The notes: generated by a model from the letters alone, not told the origin. A DNA stretch of 64,000 nucleotides from Halichondria panicea (GCF_963675165.1 NC_087390.1:2494001-2558000), one strand, 5' to 3'; positions 1 to 16,841 are shown, counted from the first letter of the stretch. Translations and numbers: made by a program.

Positions 1-860
1 TTGCCAGGGGAATGGTAAGATGCAGATTCAGTCTACACTTTTGTGTGTCATTAGGAGTAGATAATCTTATCTACTCCTAATGACAATAACTATTGTTTTA
101 TTGTTACAGATGAGCGAGTACTTACAGAAGGAATGTCGCTTACAATCATTTACGTGCACTGTTGCTAATTGCACGTTTAAGGTCTGTGTAGTCCTGGTTT
201 CTTTCCCCTATTAAATTACTATTCATTTGTATGAATACTATAATTATATGCAATATGGTGTACAGTATCACTGCTAAGCTATACTAACACACGTATACAG
301 GGACATATTGACAGGGACTGTCTAGCATACCCGTGTCACTATGCCACATACATTGGCACACATATAGCCTTCAGTTTAATCTTGTCTAACATCTTCATCT
401 CAGCATACTATCGTAGTTCCAACAGTCATGCACTTGAATCCAACAAAGCAGTAATTTAATTTCGCTAATTTCCTTTATTTCTGCAGGGTAGATCTGTCAT
501 CTACTTCCAAGCAACTCCAGGAACACGAATCCAAGGGCGTGGTGTACGTTTCATTTAAGATGTGTGAGCAAGACTGTTGATGAGCTCAAGAACACCAGTG
601 CCCTACTCGCTCGCTGTGTGCCTCAATCAACCACTAAGAAACTTGCTACTGAGAAGGACAAAGCTTTAAGCCAAGCGGTGGCAGACATAACTGGATGGAA
701 AGTTGAAGCCAGGTGTCTTTCATCTGCAAGAAGTCGCTAATGAAATGGGTGTAACATTGCAAACCGTATCCTACGATGGAAAGTTCGTTCGCCTGAAGTA
801 TTACGATGGAAGGTATGGATTGAAACCTACACCGGCATGCATATGTTGGCATGTAGCCTA
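1..860 (+). pseudogene. Truncated TRAF-like gene fragment (inverted paralogue of 19475-22204)
   Basis: The stretch matches, in opposite orientation, the 3' half of the TRAF-like gene at 19475-22204. It shows the zinc-finger exon at about 111-180 (acceptor TTACAG, donor AAG/GTCTGT), then the last exon from about 487. That exon carries extra bases: about 10 bases after its start, a small insertion in the segment that reads GVVFHL in the intact copy, and a rearranged junction near 690. The coiled-coil portion is recognisable (DELKNTSALLARC, EMGVTLQTV), but the MATH domain stops after YDGKF and runs into unrelated sequence. It is therefore a broken, non-functional duplicate. Its 5' part lies outside the window, so an upstream intact portion cannot be excluded. 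Confidence 0.75.
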
Positions 861-1239
861 TATAGCGCCTCTGTTCTATATCCTAGGCACTACCCCCCCC
901 CCCACACACACACATACACACGAGTTAGTTATTTACTACTGACTGGCGTGTAACATCTTTGGACTGAGAGGTGGACCTGAGCAGCAGAGGAATAGGTCAG
1001 AGTTAGTGCCAACTGGTCGCAAGTATATAAAAACTGTTTTTGGCCATTCGCTCTGTTAGTGATTCCTTTGGAACCGTGAGTTATCGCTCTGAGTTCTAAG
1101 TTTAACGAAAATAGTTCATTATGATTCCATGGTTTAAATTGTTCTACCGTACTGTTTGTTGTCTATTGTTGTATGCAAGTACACCAGAATTGCTATCTAT
1201 AGTCGTGTACAATGTCGATCATTCCTAAGTCTTCATGTA

Positions 1240-1612
1240 CAGGAGACTGCAAAGGAGATTTGACAGACCTACACTACTTCGATGGTCTGGCTAACCAGGA
1301 TGAGACTGTACGACTGACTATAGGTATGTTGAAAGATGTGCAAACCACAGCTAGATACTCCCACAGACAATGCAGAGGGGAGAGGGTCGTTGGTGGCATT
1401 GACCCCACCACTGGAGCTGTGCATTCGTTAATAGTCACTCACTTTAATACTATTAAAGTGAGTTTTAACCTGTTGTGCACTATCATAAGTATCGTTTGTA
1501 CCGTGCTGCAGGTGGAAGAGTGTCATTGTGAGCTGGATCGAATGGATCTGAGCCAATTTTGTAATAATTATTGTATAATTTTTTATAACATCATTCAGTA
1601 TTCATGGCTTCC
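1240..1612 (+). pseudogene. MINDY-4-like 3' end, degenerate upstream copy
   Basis: This is a diverged copy of exons c, d and e of the MINDY-4-type fragment downstream (2601-3996). It contains the HYFDGLANQDE motif near 1270-1310, the segment ending TTGAVHS near 1430, and a last-exon relative near 1512-1560 in which the tryptophan/asparagine region is rearranged. The reading frame is not maintained through the expected splice sites. It matters mainly because it keeps the unoccupied version of the site (about 1488-1510) where the downstream copy received a transposable element. Confidence 0.6.
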
Positions 1613-1909
1613 CCAGCAATAATCAATATGGGACAATATATAAAGGCTAGGCCTAGCCTAGCGCCTAGTGCCTGCAGAAAGAATACATGCATCGGGAACA
1701 GCAGAACGAATGTTAGATAGGGCCAAGGGCGTATACATAAAGCATCTCTAAAGGCTGACTTGTGGAGAGCAAAACCGTGGATCTCAATTGGCCGAGCTGT
1801 TAGCCAGATTGAAGCCCCTTTCTCCTGAGAGAGTTCCATGCTTCTTTGAAGATTGTCTGAAACTTTGCTTTTTAAATGATTATGACATCACTTACAAACA
1901 TAGTGACAC

Positions 1910-2160
1910 AAATGGGGGGGGAATACATGCATAACGAAGTCGCTGGTTTTCTAATAACAAATGAATTTTGTTTCTTACAGCTACGTTTGAGAGGTCTGAG
2001 TAAACAGAGTGAAATAGGTTTGCTATTGAATGTAGCACATGGGGGGGGGGGAATACATGCATAACGAAGTCGCTGGTTTTCTAATAACAAATGAATTTTG
2101 TTTCTTACAGCTACGTTTGAGAGGTCTGAGTAAACAGGGTGAAATAGGTTTGCTATCATT
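1910..2160 (+). repeat. Tandem duplication of an intron-exon block (about 130 bp unit)
   Basis: Two adjacent copies share a G-run, GAATACATGCATAACG, a splice acceptor (TTTCTTACAG) and the start of the same MINDY-type exon. The first copy (to about 2035) is cut short after the codons for GEIGLL and joins a second G-run that begins the next copy. Only the second copy continues to a full exon (2111-2185). The G-runs (9-10 G) at the unit boundary probably mediated the duplication. Confidence 0.85.
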
Positions 2161-3996
2161 ATTTGAGCATTACCAGTCTTGTAAGGTATAGGGGAAGGTA
2201 TTTAGGGTGTAGCTATGCACTCATTTACCACACCTGTACACACGGATGGGTACACCCATCACACCCACCCTCCCCCCACAGGTTGGGAGTAATTACAAGG
2301 ACCCGGCTGTCTATCCTATATGGGTGATCTGCAGCGAGAGCCACTTCTCAGTGCTGTTCTCTCATGAGAGATTGCTCCTTGAGAATCCGTAAGTTAAGTG
2401 CTAAAAGTCTCTCTGTACAACTTTTCTATTCATGGTAAAAGCTATTGAGATGTATATACTTGTATAGAAGAAATTGAAAAAATGAGAGAAGACTTACTTT
2501 GCTATTCAAAATAATTATGTGCATTATTCATTTTACGGTGCTATTGTTATGCCGGAAATGCTATTATGGCTCAGCCTATAATTCTTCCATATCAATGCAG
2601 ACTGCAAAAGAGATTTGACCTACACTACTTCGATGGTTTGGCTAACCAGGACGAGGTCATACGACTGACTATAGGTATACGTTGAGAGATGTGCAAACCT
2701 CAGCTAATGTAATAGTTCCTCTCACAGACAATGCAGAGGGAAGAGAGTCGTTGGTGGAGGATGGATTGACCCCACCATTGGAGCTCTGCATTCGGACTAA
2801 GTGAGTTTTAAACTTGTTGTGTACTATCGTAAGTATCGTTTGTACTTAGCCTCGATCCCAGGCCGAGTTTTCGCTTTTATAACGGTTAGGCGAACAACTG
2901 GGCCTGGTACTAGTTGTCTGCGCATGCGTCAGTCGTTCGTCAGATTCTGACGAATGGATATTCTCGTTCACTTTCGTGACATTTATATTCGTGTACTATC
3001 GTGTACTAGAAGTCAGTTCCCGTTTTATCATTATTGGAATCGATTGGAATGGCTCTTAGCTGAAGCTTCTCTCTTCTCTGAAGCTTATTCTGAAGACTGA
3101 ACAACAAGGGAAGAGGTATAAAGCTTTGTCAAGCTTGTTAAGGTCAGATATTTTTGTGTGGGCCCTATGGATGGCTATGCTATCAAGTCTTGTTCATGTT
3201 TGGCAAGATCTACCGGTACGTATAGTTTCATCATTAATATGGTGGATCAAGTGAAGAGTGTGAGCTAGAGAACTTGGTGCTGCCATCATCAGCTCGTCGA
3301 CAATGACACTATAACCGAGAAATTTAATATGTATAGATCTACACGTATTTAAAATGTCTACTTCTCTGTACAGGAGCAATGGCTAATATCCAGCTATCCC
3401 AACAGTGCTCCTCTTGGCTATACTAACGGACGAGACTGGACAGTTTGAGGTAAGGGTTTAACCGTCTTTGGTTTCTTTTAATATTGTCCTATACTCACAG
3501 GACTGGAGTATGACCTGCTCATTCGAGCGTTGCTGGGTAGCTCAGAGACATCAAGAGAATCTACGTTTTCTCAAGCAATGAGTTACGAGTTGGGGCCTAG
3601 AATCAGAGAAGTCCAGCAGCCTGCTAAATCTTTTTGAAACGTAATTTGAAGGCATTCAATCATCTTGAAGTTGCCCTGGGTCACTGTAATTGTGCTGCAG
3701 CACAACTGGCAACTCCACAGGCCTTTGTGAAGCAGCTCCCTATGTGCATCTTTTGTGTACTCACTCTGTGCATTTTCTGTGTACAAATTTCTATTATTGA
3801 TTTATTAAATATTTTTGCCGACCACAAATATACAATGAAAATTTGACGCATGCGCAGACAACTAGTACCAGGCCCAGTTGTTCGCCTAACCGTTATAAAA
3901 GCGAAAACTCGGCCTGGGATCGAGGCTACGTTTGTACTGTGCTGCAGGTGGAAGAGTGTCACTGTGAGCTGGAATGGATCTGAACCAATTTTGTAG
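2111..3996 (+). pseudogene. MINDY-4-type (FAM188B/DUF4205) deubiquitinase, C-terminal exons only
   Basis: Five exons join in frame: 2111-2185, 2282-2388, 2601-2674, 2728-2800 and 3948-3996. They encode a C-terminal DUF4205-like segment: RGLSKQGEIGLLSLFEHY, then PIWVICSESHFSVLFS (whose His corresponds to the catalytic His of the family), HYFDGLANQDE, PPLELCIRTK, and the terminal WNGSEPIL followed by a stop. MINDY-3/4 proteins cleave Lys48-linked ubiquitin chains with a Cys-His pair. The catalytic Cys half is absent here, because upstream sequence holds only TRAF debris and a degenerate repeat. The last intron (2801-3947) carries a 1082-bp TIR element. Splice sites and frame are intact, so the fragment is young, or could be the end of a gene with very distant upstream exons. 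The family call is from memory of conserved motifs. Confidence 0.65.
2847..3928. mobile_element. 1082-bp TIR element, 10-bp TSD, TAGCCTCG family
   Basis: The ends are near-perfect inverted repeats of about 80 bp (left TAGCCTCGATCCCAGGCCGA..., right its reverse complement ending TCGAGGCTA). It is flanked by the direct repeat CGTTTGTACT at 2837-2846 and 3929-3938. The paralogous copy near 1488-1510 has this site once (CGTTTGTACC then GTGCTGCAG), which serves as the empty site. The interior holds no recognisable transposase, so it is non-autonomous. Long TIRs with 9-10 bp duplications suggest Mutator-like (MULE) mobilisation, an inference. Confidence 0.9.
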
Positions 3997-4089
3997 TTAA
4001 TATGTTTTTGCTAGTTTGTATAATTCATGCATAATTATGATAATGTGTGTGTGCAGTATACCGGTAACTAGTATAGTATACAGTTGTAC

Positions 4090-4155
4090 TAGCCTCCTTC
4101 ACCGCCCCAGGCCGCACTTCCCTATATCGGGAAGTGCGGCCTGGGATCGAGGCTA
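4090..4155. mobile_element. 66-bp mini-hairpin element, TAGCCTC family
   Basis: It starts TAGCCTCC and ends ATCGAGGCTA. The inner arms CCAGGCCGCACTTCC and GGAAGTGCGGCCTGG are perfectly complementary around a 7-base loop. The flanks CAGTTGTAC (4081-4089) and AAGTTGTAC (4156-4164) match at 8 of 9 bases and look like a target-site duplication. It belongs to the same terminal family as 2847-3928. Confidence 0.8.
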
Positions 4156-4305
4156 AAGTTGTACTAGACTATTCATGATCGAGTCACGAGTCTATGACAT
4201 CATTCCAATTATAGACACTTGTACAAGTACATGTGGTATAAAAGGTGGACACGTACTTGGGCCTGCAGAAAAAATAGACCAATCTTAGCCTATAAACAAA
4301 AACTG

Positions 4306-8306
<4,001 letters not shown>

Positions 8307-8548
8307 TTATTTCATAGGGAAATGTCTGGTAGTAAACGCACAAGATACAAGAACATATCTTTGAAGATACATGCAAGATAATTGAAGTCACCATGCAGAT
8401 CACCAAAAGACTATGTCTATAATTATATGCAATAATTATATAATTATAACATCATTATCATTTATGTATTTGAATTTTGCAATGTGCAGTGCCTTTATTT
8501 TTTATGAATCATGCAAAACTACAAAAACTGAATGTTCAGATAATCTAC

Positions 8549-10108
8549 CTATCTACTATTGTTCATGGTGACCACAGTCGTGTAGAGGGGCTTGTTGAGG
8601 GAGTAAGTGTCCACCACCACACAACGAAACAGTCGGTCATACTGAGTGCGACCCTTGTCCAATTGGAAGAAGAAAATGACCAACGGAATCACCAGACTCA
8701 CTGTACTCTTGAAGAGAGAGCGTCCCATACACCTGTATAATGTGTGGGTGGAAGGGGGATATTGTAAAAAATTTCATAAGTTGATATATATAGCCTTGAT
8801 CAAAATTTAATACAGCATGCAACTTGAAATTACAGGAAATTACTATTGCACTCACAATGGGAATGAGATGTTTCCAGCAGGCTCTACCTTGATAGAATAA
8901 CCGGGGAAGGTCCGAGTGAGGGAGGGGGGAGTGGCACATCGCCACACCCTTAGTCCCATCAGCCACTTTCCAGGGGTACACTTGACGACACACAGAAGCA
9001 GTGCCTGAGGGCAGAAGTCAAGAGAGAAAAAATTAAGAAGTGGTTTCTATGAGTGGCTAGGACTGCCTACGAGGGACATGTACAAGCTCGTAGTGGCCAG
9101 GTAGTACCCATGTCCCAAATAAACAATTGTGTAATACAACCCCATAAAAGACCAATGGGCAAAACCTATTGTAAAAACATAACAGTGTCTACTGACGTAC
9201 CTCTAATGAGATGTGGATAGCTCTGTGTAATAGAGTCGAGTACAGGAACAGTAAGAGAGTGTCCCTAGCATCAGTCAGATCCTCAAGAGTCATGTCGTCC
9301 CACATGTCCGGACCCTCGAAAATCAACTCGGGTACTCTATGTGTGTGTGGGGGGGAAACTCTAAATTAGTGATCGAATAATAATAGTCCGACATAGAGCT
9401 CAAGTACACATGTCGTATATAACAGCACTTTGCTACACATGTACCTAATGCTATGTGAAGCCTAAGTATATTACACTTGACAATGTACAATTTAATATGA
9501 TAGAGACCTGCTTATACCTGTAGTCCACATCAGGCAGGTAGAATCGGAGCAACAGTCCCACCAACAGAGTGTCTATCAGCTCAGCTACGCCACGCCTCCA
9601 CAGGGGAGCAATACAGCTCTCATAGCCTACATTGTAAAGGAAAGTGGATGATGAAAAAGACAGGAATGCAATTTCAGATTTATGTGAAAAGAGATGTACC
9701 TGAAATAACTCTAGTGCGTATTCCAGGTGTAATCTGAGGCCTAACAAATGGGTTCATTCCAATGTTCATATTCAACGGAGGGGGAGCCATTGATGGTGGT
9801 TGCTGTCCAGTTCCGGTACCAGGAGCCCCATTCAAATGTTGATTGAATGATTGGTGATGTACGCTGTTCCAAAATGAGTACTGTTGCCACCACAGATTCC
9901 AATACAGCCAGTTCACAACATCAAACTGATTGCCTGTATTTTAGTAAATATTTGTGTGCATTCTTATGATACTTTGTTTACCATTAATAGATTTCTCATT
10001 CTCATATCTCGATCCACTCACAGAGGCCCCACCTAGACCCTCTCCACTAGCACTGCTTCTATCTTTAGTAGTCTTTGTGTCCATTTCCCTGTCCATTGTT
10101 ACAGACAT
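8549..10108 (-). CDS. FAM8A1: FAM8A1-like RDD-family membrane protein
   Basis: Six exons (10108-9982, 9933-9700, 9626-9518, 9336-9201, 9004-8856, 8732-8549) join in consistent phase to 312 codons plus stop. Residues 1-120 are hydrophilic and Pro/Gln/Asn-rich. The RDD domain follows, with CIAPLWRRGVAELIDTLLVG (first membrane helix), a segment PELIFEGPDMWDD, TPGKWLMGLRV, and a last helix (STVSLVIPLVIFFFQ) followed by KGRTQYDRL. FAM8A1 is an endoplasmic-reticulum protein that associates with HRD1 in ER-associated degradation (family knowledge). The human protein is longer at its N-terminus. The start is the first ATG in the 5' exon, 83 bases from the divergent TTLL4 start. Assignment rests on the TPGK and flanking motifs; another FAM8/RDD member is possible. 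Confidence 0.8.
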
Positions 10109-10191
10109 ATCTGGTAATGATCATCAATTCACTTCAGGGTCGCTGGACTTATAAGTAATTTATTAGTACTTGTTAGCAGCTTGTCAATTAC
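10109..10191. promoter_or_regulatory. Short bidirectional 5' region between FAM8A1-like and TTLL4
   Basis: Only 83 bases separate the two divergent ATG codons, so both genes probably share one promoter or their 5' UTRs overlap. No TATA box is obvious. Confidence 0.45.
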
Positions 10192-13100
10192 ATGATCACC
10201 ATGGTTACGCTGTTTCAAGTAACAAGCAGAGAACAAGAAGAACAAGCTCATGCAGCCGAGTTTGAGCTAATAGTGGCGATGTTCAGTGATCACTACATCA
10301 GACAACGGGCTGCAAGCTACAGAGGCTCTAAGAGGGACCCTCCTACACATGCAGAAAGTACCCTATCCCCACCTGGTTCAGCAGCAGCAGCAGGCCTTGG
10401 TTGCAAGTCAAAGATTACACTCTCTCAAAAACAGCAATTATTTATACCTCCAAACGTCAAGAGCCATTTGAACTCCAGACGATGCTCGAATGCCGCTGGT
10501 GCACAGAAGATTAATCCAAGGCAACCTCCATCAAGTCAACAGAGACACAGTGTACCTACGGTAATGATGAGCACTAGACTGCCTGTTGTGTACAGTCCAC
10601 GTCATTCCCTCTCCACTGGATCACGTACGAAAAAAAGTTCTTCAAGTCCATCAAAACCCAACTCTTCAAGTCGACCAAGTTCATTGAAACCTAACTCTTC
10701 AAAACAATTTCCCTTTGTTTTGCACAGAGATAGTTACGATGTTGATCATAGTCCCAGAATGTCTCTATCTCCTAAAAAGCGCTCAGCAGATAGTAAGTGC
10801 CATACTTCTGGTGCCAGCTCTACAAGCACAGACTCCGTTAGAGCACAGTCAATCCACTCCTATCTGTACGATTCTGCACGACCAGGTATGTAATGTCCAT
10901 CGGTCAATTTCTTGTTAATTATTGGTCTAAATGAAGCTACATTAATTTTACGTAAATATGAATAATCATCGTTCGCATATGCATGATGCACTCTGCACCT
11001 TCCATATCACTACACTCCCATTGCCTTCTTTCAGCTGGCCTGTACTGTACACTCTTACTAGTAGTAGAGCATAATCGGTGCATGGAGTTTCTACTGGCAG
11101 AATTACACATTAATAAAGAAGGCAATGGTATCCATAGAATACCCCCTTTGTTTGTCATTCAGGTCCCCGGAGGAGAGTGTCACAGGGAGCATCCATATCC
11201 ACTAGTAGCCGTTCGTCCAGCTGCTCCAGTAAGGGTCGTAGGGAGCCGTGGAGGAAGATGTCGCACACCTTCTGTATGGGAGAGGGTCTCATGCTGGAAG
11301 GTATGTGAATGTATATATGTGACAGGCTCTGGGAAAACCAGACTATTGGAGCAGACTAAAATTTTGGTGATTAATGTACCAAGTGATAGAGCAGAGCATT
11401 GCCTACACAATGATATGCTTAGTGTTCACATACCTAGTTTCATACCCAAGTCATGCGCGTTGGAAACTCGAAGCCGTAAAATGTAGTATCGAGAAAAACG
11501 GCTCTCAAAGATTGCTTAATTAGGAAAAATAAGGTAATAGCGAAAGTTTGGACGAAGCGTTTCGATGGAAAGAGTTGGATTTAGAGCATCAGATTTTACA
11601 GAGAGGTAGTAGAAGGACTGTAGATACTTATACATCAATAACATTTTATTTGAGATTTTATAGTGTAGGCATAAATTTAGCTGTAGCTCAATACTAAATT
11701 CTGCTCCAATAATCTGGTTTTCCCAGAGCCTGTCACATATTATTATGCTCAAATTCCCAATAATTATTATGCCTTGCGATGGGCCAATTTAGACGCCTCA
11801 ATTGTTATGACTATTCTAAATTATGTACGCAGATTGAATAAGCAAAACTTATCTCTCAGAGTTTGTAGAATGTGATTATTACAGAGATATTTTCACCTCT
11901 TCAGATGACGACACGTGCAGCTATAGTGGTATAGGCTCGGTGGAGGACAGTGAGAGCTACATGGACAGCTGTAGCAGGGACTATACTGAAGCTGACCTCG
12001 ACGACGACCTCACCGACCTTGACAACAGCGATAACGAGACGCCATTCAACGTCTCAAGTCACCAAAGTCATGATACACTCACCTTGGTACAATCTGTGAG
12101 TGGGGAGTCTGACATGGAACCATCAAAGGGGAAGAATCAAGCAGCGCCAGTCAATTATGCCAGTGACGAGTTGGTGGCTGAGGTTGAGCGGAGAAGAAAG
12201 AAAGATTTTGGGCAAACAGAATCGACTGAATCTCTCCGCAAACAATATCGAATCACCTCCTTGCTCATTAGTCCTACCAAGAAGACAAGTATTGGACCTC
12301 CTTTAGTTGAAGTGGAAGAGCCATTGGAATCGAAACCTATCAGCACAGATTCCCTAGAACAATTACCAAACAATTCAGGGCCTCTGAGTGAAACCACCCC
12401 AACCACACTGACCTGTGATGATGGAGAAATGGACCGTCATTGCACTCCTACTTCCTCACCTTTGACCCCCAGCATGTTCCCAGACCACCTCCCCCATACA
12501 ATACATTTTCCACTACAAGACGAGCCGTGTGAGTACACTATAGTTATGCATATTGTATGTGGCGTACATTAGTTTGTCGTTCATACTGTAACTATTCCAT
12601 TGATAAAATTCTATTAACCCCTGCAGACACCCCCCTGCCGAAGGAATCCCGTGCCCTGCTCAAATGGAAGGTGTGCAGCCTCACTCCCAACATCGTCAAG
12701 AAATGCATTTCCAGAGTGGGATTCACCAAGATTACCAGTGAGTACCGCAGCACGCATCTCCTTTTAAATTAGTTTGCAGTTTTAGGTTGCAGAATGAATC
12801 TCTTTTAGTGCTGCAGTATGCATTTCCTATTAGTGCCGCAGCATGCATATCCGTTAGTGTCCATGGGTAACGATTGTGCGTACAGACTGATATATGTGTT
12901 GATACTTTTGCACAGAGGGTTCAGCATGGTTAGGCTACTGGGGCAAGCACATGAAGGTGGAGTCCTTTCGGCACCTCAGAGAATATCAAAAGGTAAATAT
13001 ATAATTATGAATGCATGTCTGTCTTTCACAATAATTCTTACAAAAACACCCAGTTCAACCACTTCCCTGGGACGTTTGAGATTGGCCGCAAGGATCGACT

Positions 13101-16100
13101 CTGGCGGAATCTCTCTCGTCTCCAAGCGAGGGTGGGCAAGAGAGATCTTGACTTTGTACCACATACCTACGTCCTCCCTCAAGACACAAAGTTGCTCAAG
13201 AAAGTATGGAACGAGAGTGCCAAACAGAAGTGGATACTCAAACCAGTAAGAGTCATATGAATGTTGTGCATGGGAGGGCTATCAGTGCATGTACACAAGT
13301 TACAGAGGATGATTTAAACTTTTGACTAGCAATCAATGTGTACTATATGTATATACGGGTAATACAGTCATAGTCAACTGCCTTTGTTATTCTGTTTGTG
13401 TAATTTAGGTGCATACGTACATGTATACAGTCAAGCGTTAACTCTTGATACAGTTTATGGTTACCATAGCCGCAAATTAAGTTTTCTCTGAACATTCCCC
13501 ACAACTTTACTGAAACCTTCCTTCATGGAACTTGACCGACCTCAAAGCCTCTAAAGACAAGTTTCCCTTGTAAAGTGGCCAGCTAGTTCTGAGTAACATT
13601 TGTTATGATTTCCCCTATGCAGCCTGCAGCTGCTCGCGGTATCGGTATTCGAGTGGTCAGTCATTGGGGACAAATACCAAAGAGAAGACCGGTAGTGGTG
13701 CAAAGGTGAGCCCTTACCAAACTCAATAAGATTACAACAGGTACAGGTGTACCTGTGAAATTGTAGTACACATACAAATCTACGTACATGTACATTCTAG
13801 CTGTACTTCGGTGAGAGTGTGCATACATGCAAGAGGCATGCTCTCTCGTAGTTGATGTTCCAAAAACCACCTCACATACTTCTTCATACTTTCCAGATAC
13901 TTATCAGACCCATACCTGATCAATGGCAGCAAGTTTGACCTGAGAATATACGTGTACGTCTCGTGCTATGATCCTCTCAAGATCTACGTGTTCAAAGAGG
14001 GACTGGCTCGGTTTGCCACGTGCAAGTACTCCTCCGCCATGAAGCACCTCTCAAACAGATTCATGCATCTCACCAACTACAGGTATGATTATAGTTTAAG
14101 GTCGCCATAATTCCCAGTTGCCTTTCAACCATTATTACCATTACATCAGGGAATTATTTTATGCTGAGCTCATAAAACTTAATTATTGCTACAACAAAAT
14201 TTAGCTCTAGCTAGCGCATGAATATTAAATGGGATCTATTATTATAGGTTGCTCTATTAAAATTCTTTGGTTGGTTGGTTCACAGATTTACGCCTGTTTA
14301 CAATTCGCTTTTTCCTGTCTATGTCTCCCTCCAGCATCAACAAACAGAATAGTGAGTTCACACCCAACACTGATGAGACAGTCTGCCAGGGTCACAAGTG
14401 GGGGCTCCTAGCTCTGTGGCGCTACATGAAGACAGAACTCGGAGTGGACACGGACAGTGTGTGGCAGTCCATCACTGAGCTGGTCGTTAAAACCATCATC
14501 TGGTGAGAAGCAACTGCAATGTTCTATTGAGATAACCAAGCTATTATAATAGTATGGTTAAGAGTGCAATATGGGATTAATAGCACGAGTAACAAGCAAT
14601 GGCAATTAAGGCTTCTAATTGCTTGTTTATGAGTGCAACCTTGCCAGTGCTTGTTATGAGTGCATTATTGCACACAACGTTTATTATGCCGCGTCCGAAA
14701 ATTAAAGCTGCAGAGAACTGTATCACAAATTATGATTAGTATGAAAATAATACGTTGTATTGACAGCATGCAATTACTGGTAATAGGGGATTAATTGCTG
14801 TACACTCTCCAGTCACTAATAGGACATCATACGATTATAATAATTATTGTAATTATACTGGCCTGCATTGCATGTATTTTACCGTAAGATAATTTATAAG
14901 GATTTCAGAAAATGCGGGAAGAATAAAACATGTGATTTCAGTACTAGCTCGACCTACATGTACTGAACATGTAAAATTAATTATGCATGTACAACGGGAA
15001 AAAAGACGTTGATTCTGAATATATCTACATGTACATGTACATGTAGCTTTTGTCTCTCCATTGCATGACGGATTTGTAATTACACTATACATGTACGTAT
15101 AAGGTTGCTTGGTAGCAAATGTATCTTTAATGGAGTGTTGCAATGCACACGCACTCACATGCACTCACACGCACTCACATACACACACAGTTCTGAGCCT
15201 TCTGTGGTCTCTAATGTAAAGGCCAATGTCAGGACCCCATACAGCGTCCACGAGTTGTTTGGTTTCGACGTCATGTTAGATCGCCGCCTGAAGCCATGGA
15301 TATTGGAGGTGAACATCTCACCCAGTCTACACTCTCAGTCTCAACTGGACGTCAACATCAAGGGTCAGCTGGTGAGGGATCTATTCAACATCACTGGCTT
15401 CACCCTGCCTACCAGAGAGCAGCTCACTGGAGAGTAAGTACATGTACAGCTGCATTGACCAATTATTCACCCCCAATATACTGGAGTGGTGTATAGTAAT
15501 TTTGCTTGAAAGTGATTGTCATGGTGTCTAAATGCTCTTGTAGGCAGTCGTCGGTCCGCTACAACCTTACAACAGAGGAGAGAGCAAAGGTAGGCATATG
15601 CTGTCACAGTGATGACTTAGTCATAATTGTTTGTGTGGTACAAAGTGTAGTAAACATGTTGACGCACATGTACGTAGGGCTGCATGATAAACAATGGGTC
15701 TTTGAACCCTCTTAATTAAACTCTCTGTGAACCAAATGCAGATTCATAATTGTGGTGTCATAAATTTAATTAGACCTTGTTTGATTACACAGCACTCTGC
15801 GTTTATTCAACGAGGCCTTCAAATGGTGAGTACATGTATAAAATCTAATTGTGCTGCACAAAATGCTAGCAGTAATTCATTGACTTCTGCCCCCTCATTT
15901 GGAATTGTTTGTTTACTCGCAACAACCCTCCCCCCCCAGGACGTTTCATACAATTATTGTGTTTACATGCCTATAACATTCCAGACGACTGCATGCATGC
16001 CACGAAACAATACAATTTCGCTCTGTGTACAGGTTGATAGGTCTAAGGTGGTCGACTCTCTGACAGCTGATGACCTCCACGTGATAATGCAAGCTGAAGA

Positions 16101-16755
16101 TGAGGTGCATGCATATGGTTACACTGCATGCGTGCGTACACACTATAATTATACAGTATATTGTAATACATTGTACTGCCCGGATGCATGCTGTGGTACT
16201 TACAGTTCCTATACATGTTTGTACAGTCTACAGTACAGTGTGCATACTCCTCGACCAATACTCCCCTTCCTTCAGCTTTCTCGCTGTGGAGAGTTTGAGC
16301 GTGTGTTTCCATGCAGTAACTACAACAAATACAAGAAGTTCTTTGAAGTGGAGGTAACTAATAAATAAATGTAGTTTTTTGTACATTTTTGTATACATGT
16401 ACATTTGTAGTTGTGTGTATACGTCTGTAATTAAATTCTGTAAACAAACACATACTGCTATGACTATGTATGACCATCTCTATGTACACAGAGGTACTAC
16501 AATGTGCTATTAGGAGAATGGACTGCCAAATACCAGAGATGCTTTAAGAAAGGTAAACAATCGCTATCCACTCACACTACTACTGCCATGGCTTTTACTG
16601 CATGGTCAGCTATAGGTTGTTGCATGCATGGTGTCAGATTACTAAGTCTTTACTGTTATAATAACTGTCACTTTTTTTTAATACATGCAGGAATGTCCCT
16701 ACTTCAGAAGCAAGCAAAACTGTTAGCTAAACAATTAAAAAAAGACTTGAAATGA
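10192..16755 (+). CDS. TTLL4: Tubulin polyglutamylase TTLL4
   Basis: Sixteen exons (first 10192-10885, then 11163-11300, 11905-12528, 12627-12737, 12916-12992, 13054-13245, 13623-13705, 13897-14082, 14335-14502, 15191-15433, 15544-15589, 15793-15825, 16033-16104, 16276-16353, 16492-16552, 16691-16755) keep phase throughout and give 956 residues. Residues 1-470 are Ser/Pro-rich and disordered. From HFPLQDEP onward the TTL ATP-grasp core is near-collinear with vertebrate TTLL4: LTPNIVKKCISRVGF, WLGYWGKHMK, NHFPGTFEIGRKDRLWRNL, WILKPPAAARGIGIRV, GSKFDLRIYVYV, FMHLTNYSINK, HELFGFDVMLD and WILEVNISPSLH. It adds glutamate side chains to tubulin and other proteins, in cytosol and cilia. The ATG at 10192 is the first in frame. 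It converges on the CNB gene, with 86 bases between stops. Confidence 0.93.
11316..11740. mobile_element. 425-bp TIR element in TTLL4 intron 2
   Basis: The inverted ends TATGTGACAGGCTCTGGGAA and their complement (ending CAGAGCCTGTCACATA) extend about 40 bp with one or two mismatches. There is no coding potential, so it is a non-autonomous MITE. The target duplication is not clear. Confidence 0.75.
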
Positions 16756-16841
16756 CTTATTCAACAGTTAATTTTGTGGCAAATCAAATGTATGTAGTGT
16801 TTTGGTACATGAGAGTGTTAATTGACTTGTGACCATGAAAT

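Noticed and set aside
8477-8740. Possible further exon of the TRAF-death-domain gene (acceptor at about 8487, ORF to 8740)
   Set aside because: It is antisense to the last FAM8A1-like exon (8549-8732), which explains its openness; no domain is seen.
10983-11486. 167-codon ORF overlapping TTLL4 exon 2
   Set aside because: The true frame of exon 2 (starting GPRRRVSQGAS) differs; this ORF crosses intron and TIR-element sequence without splice logic.
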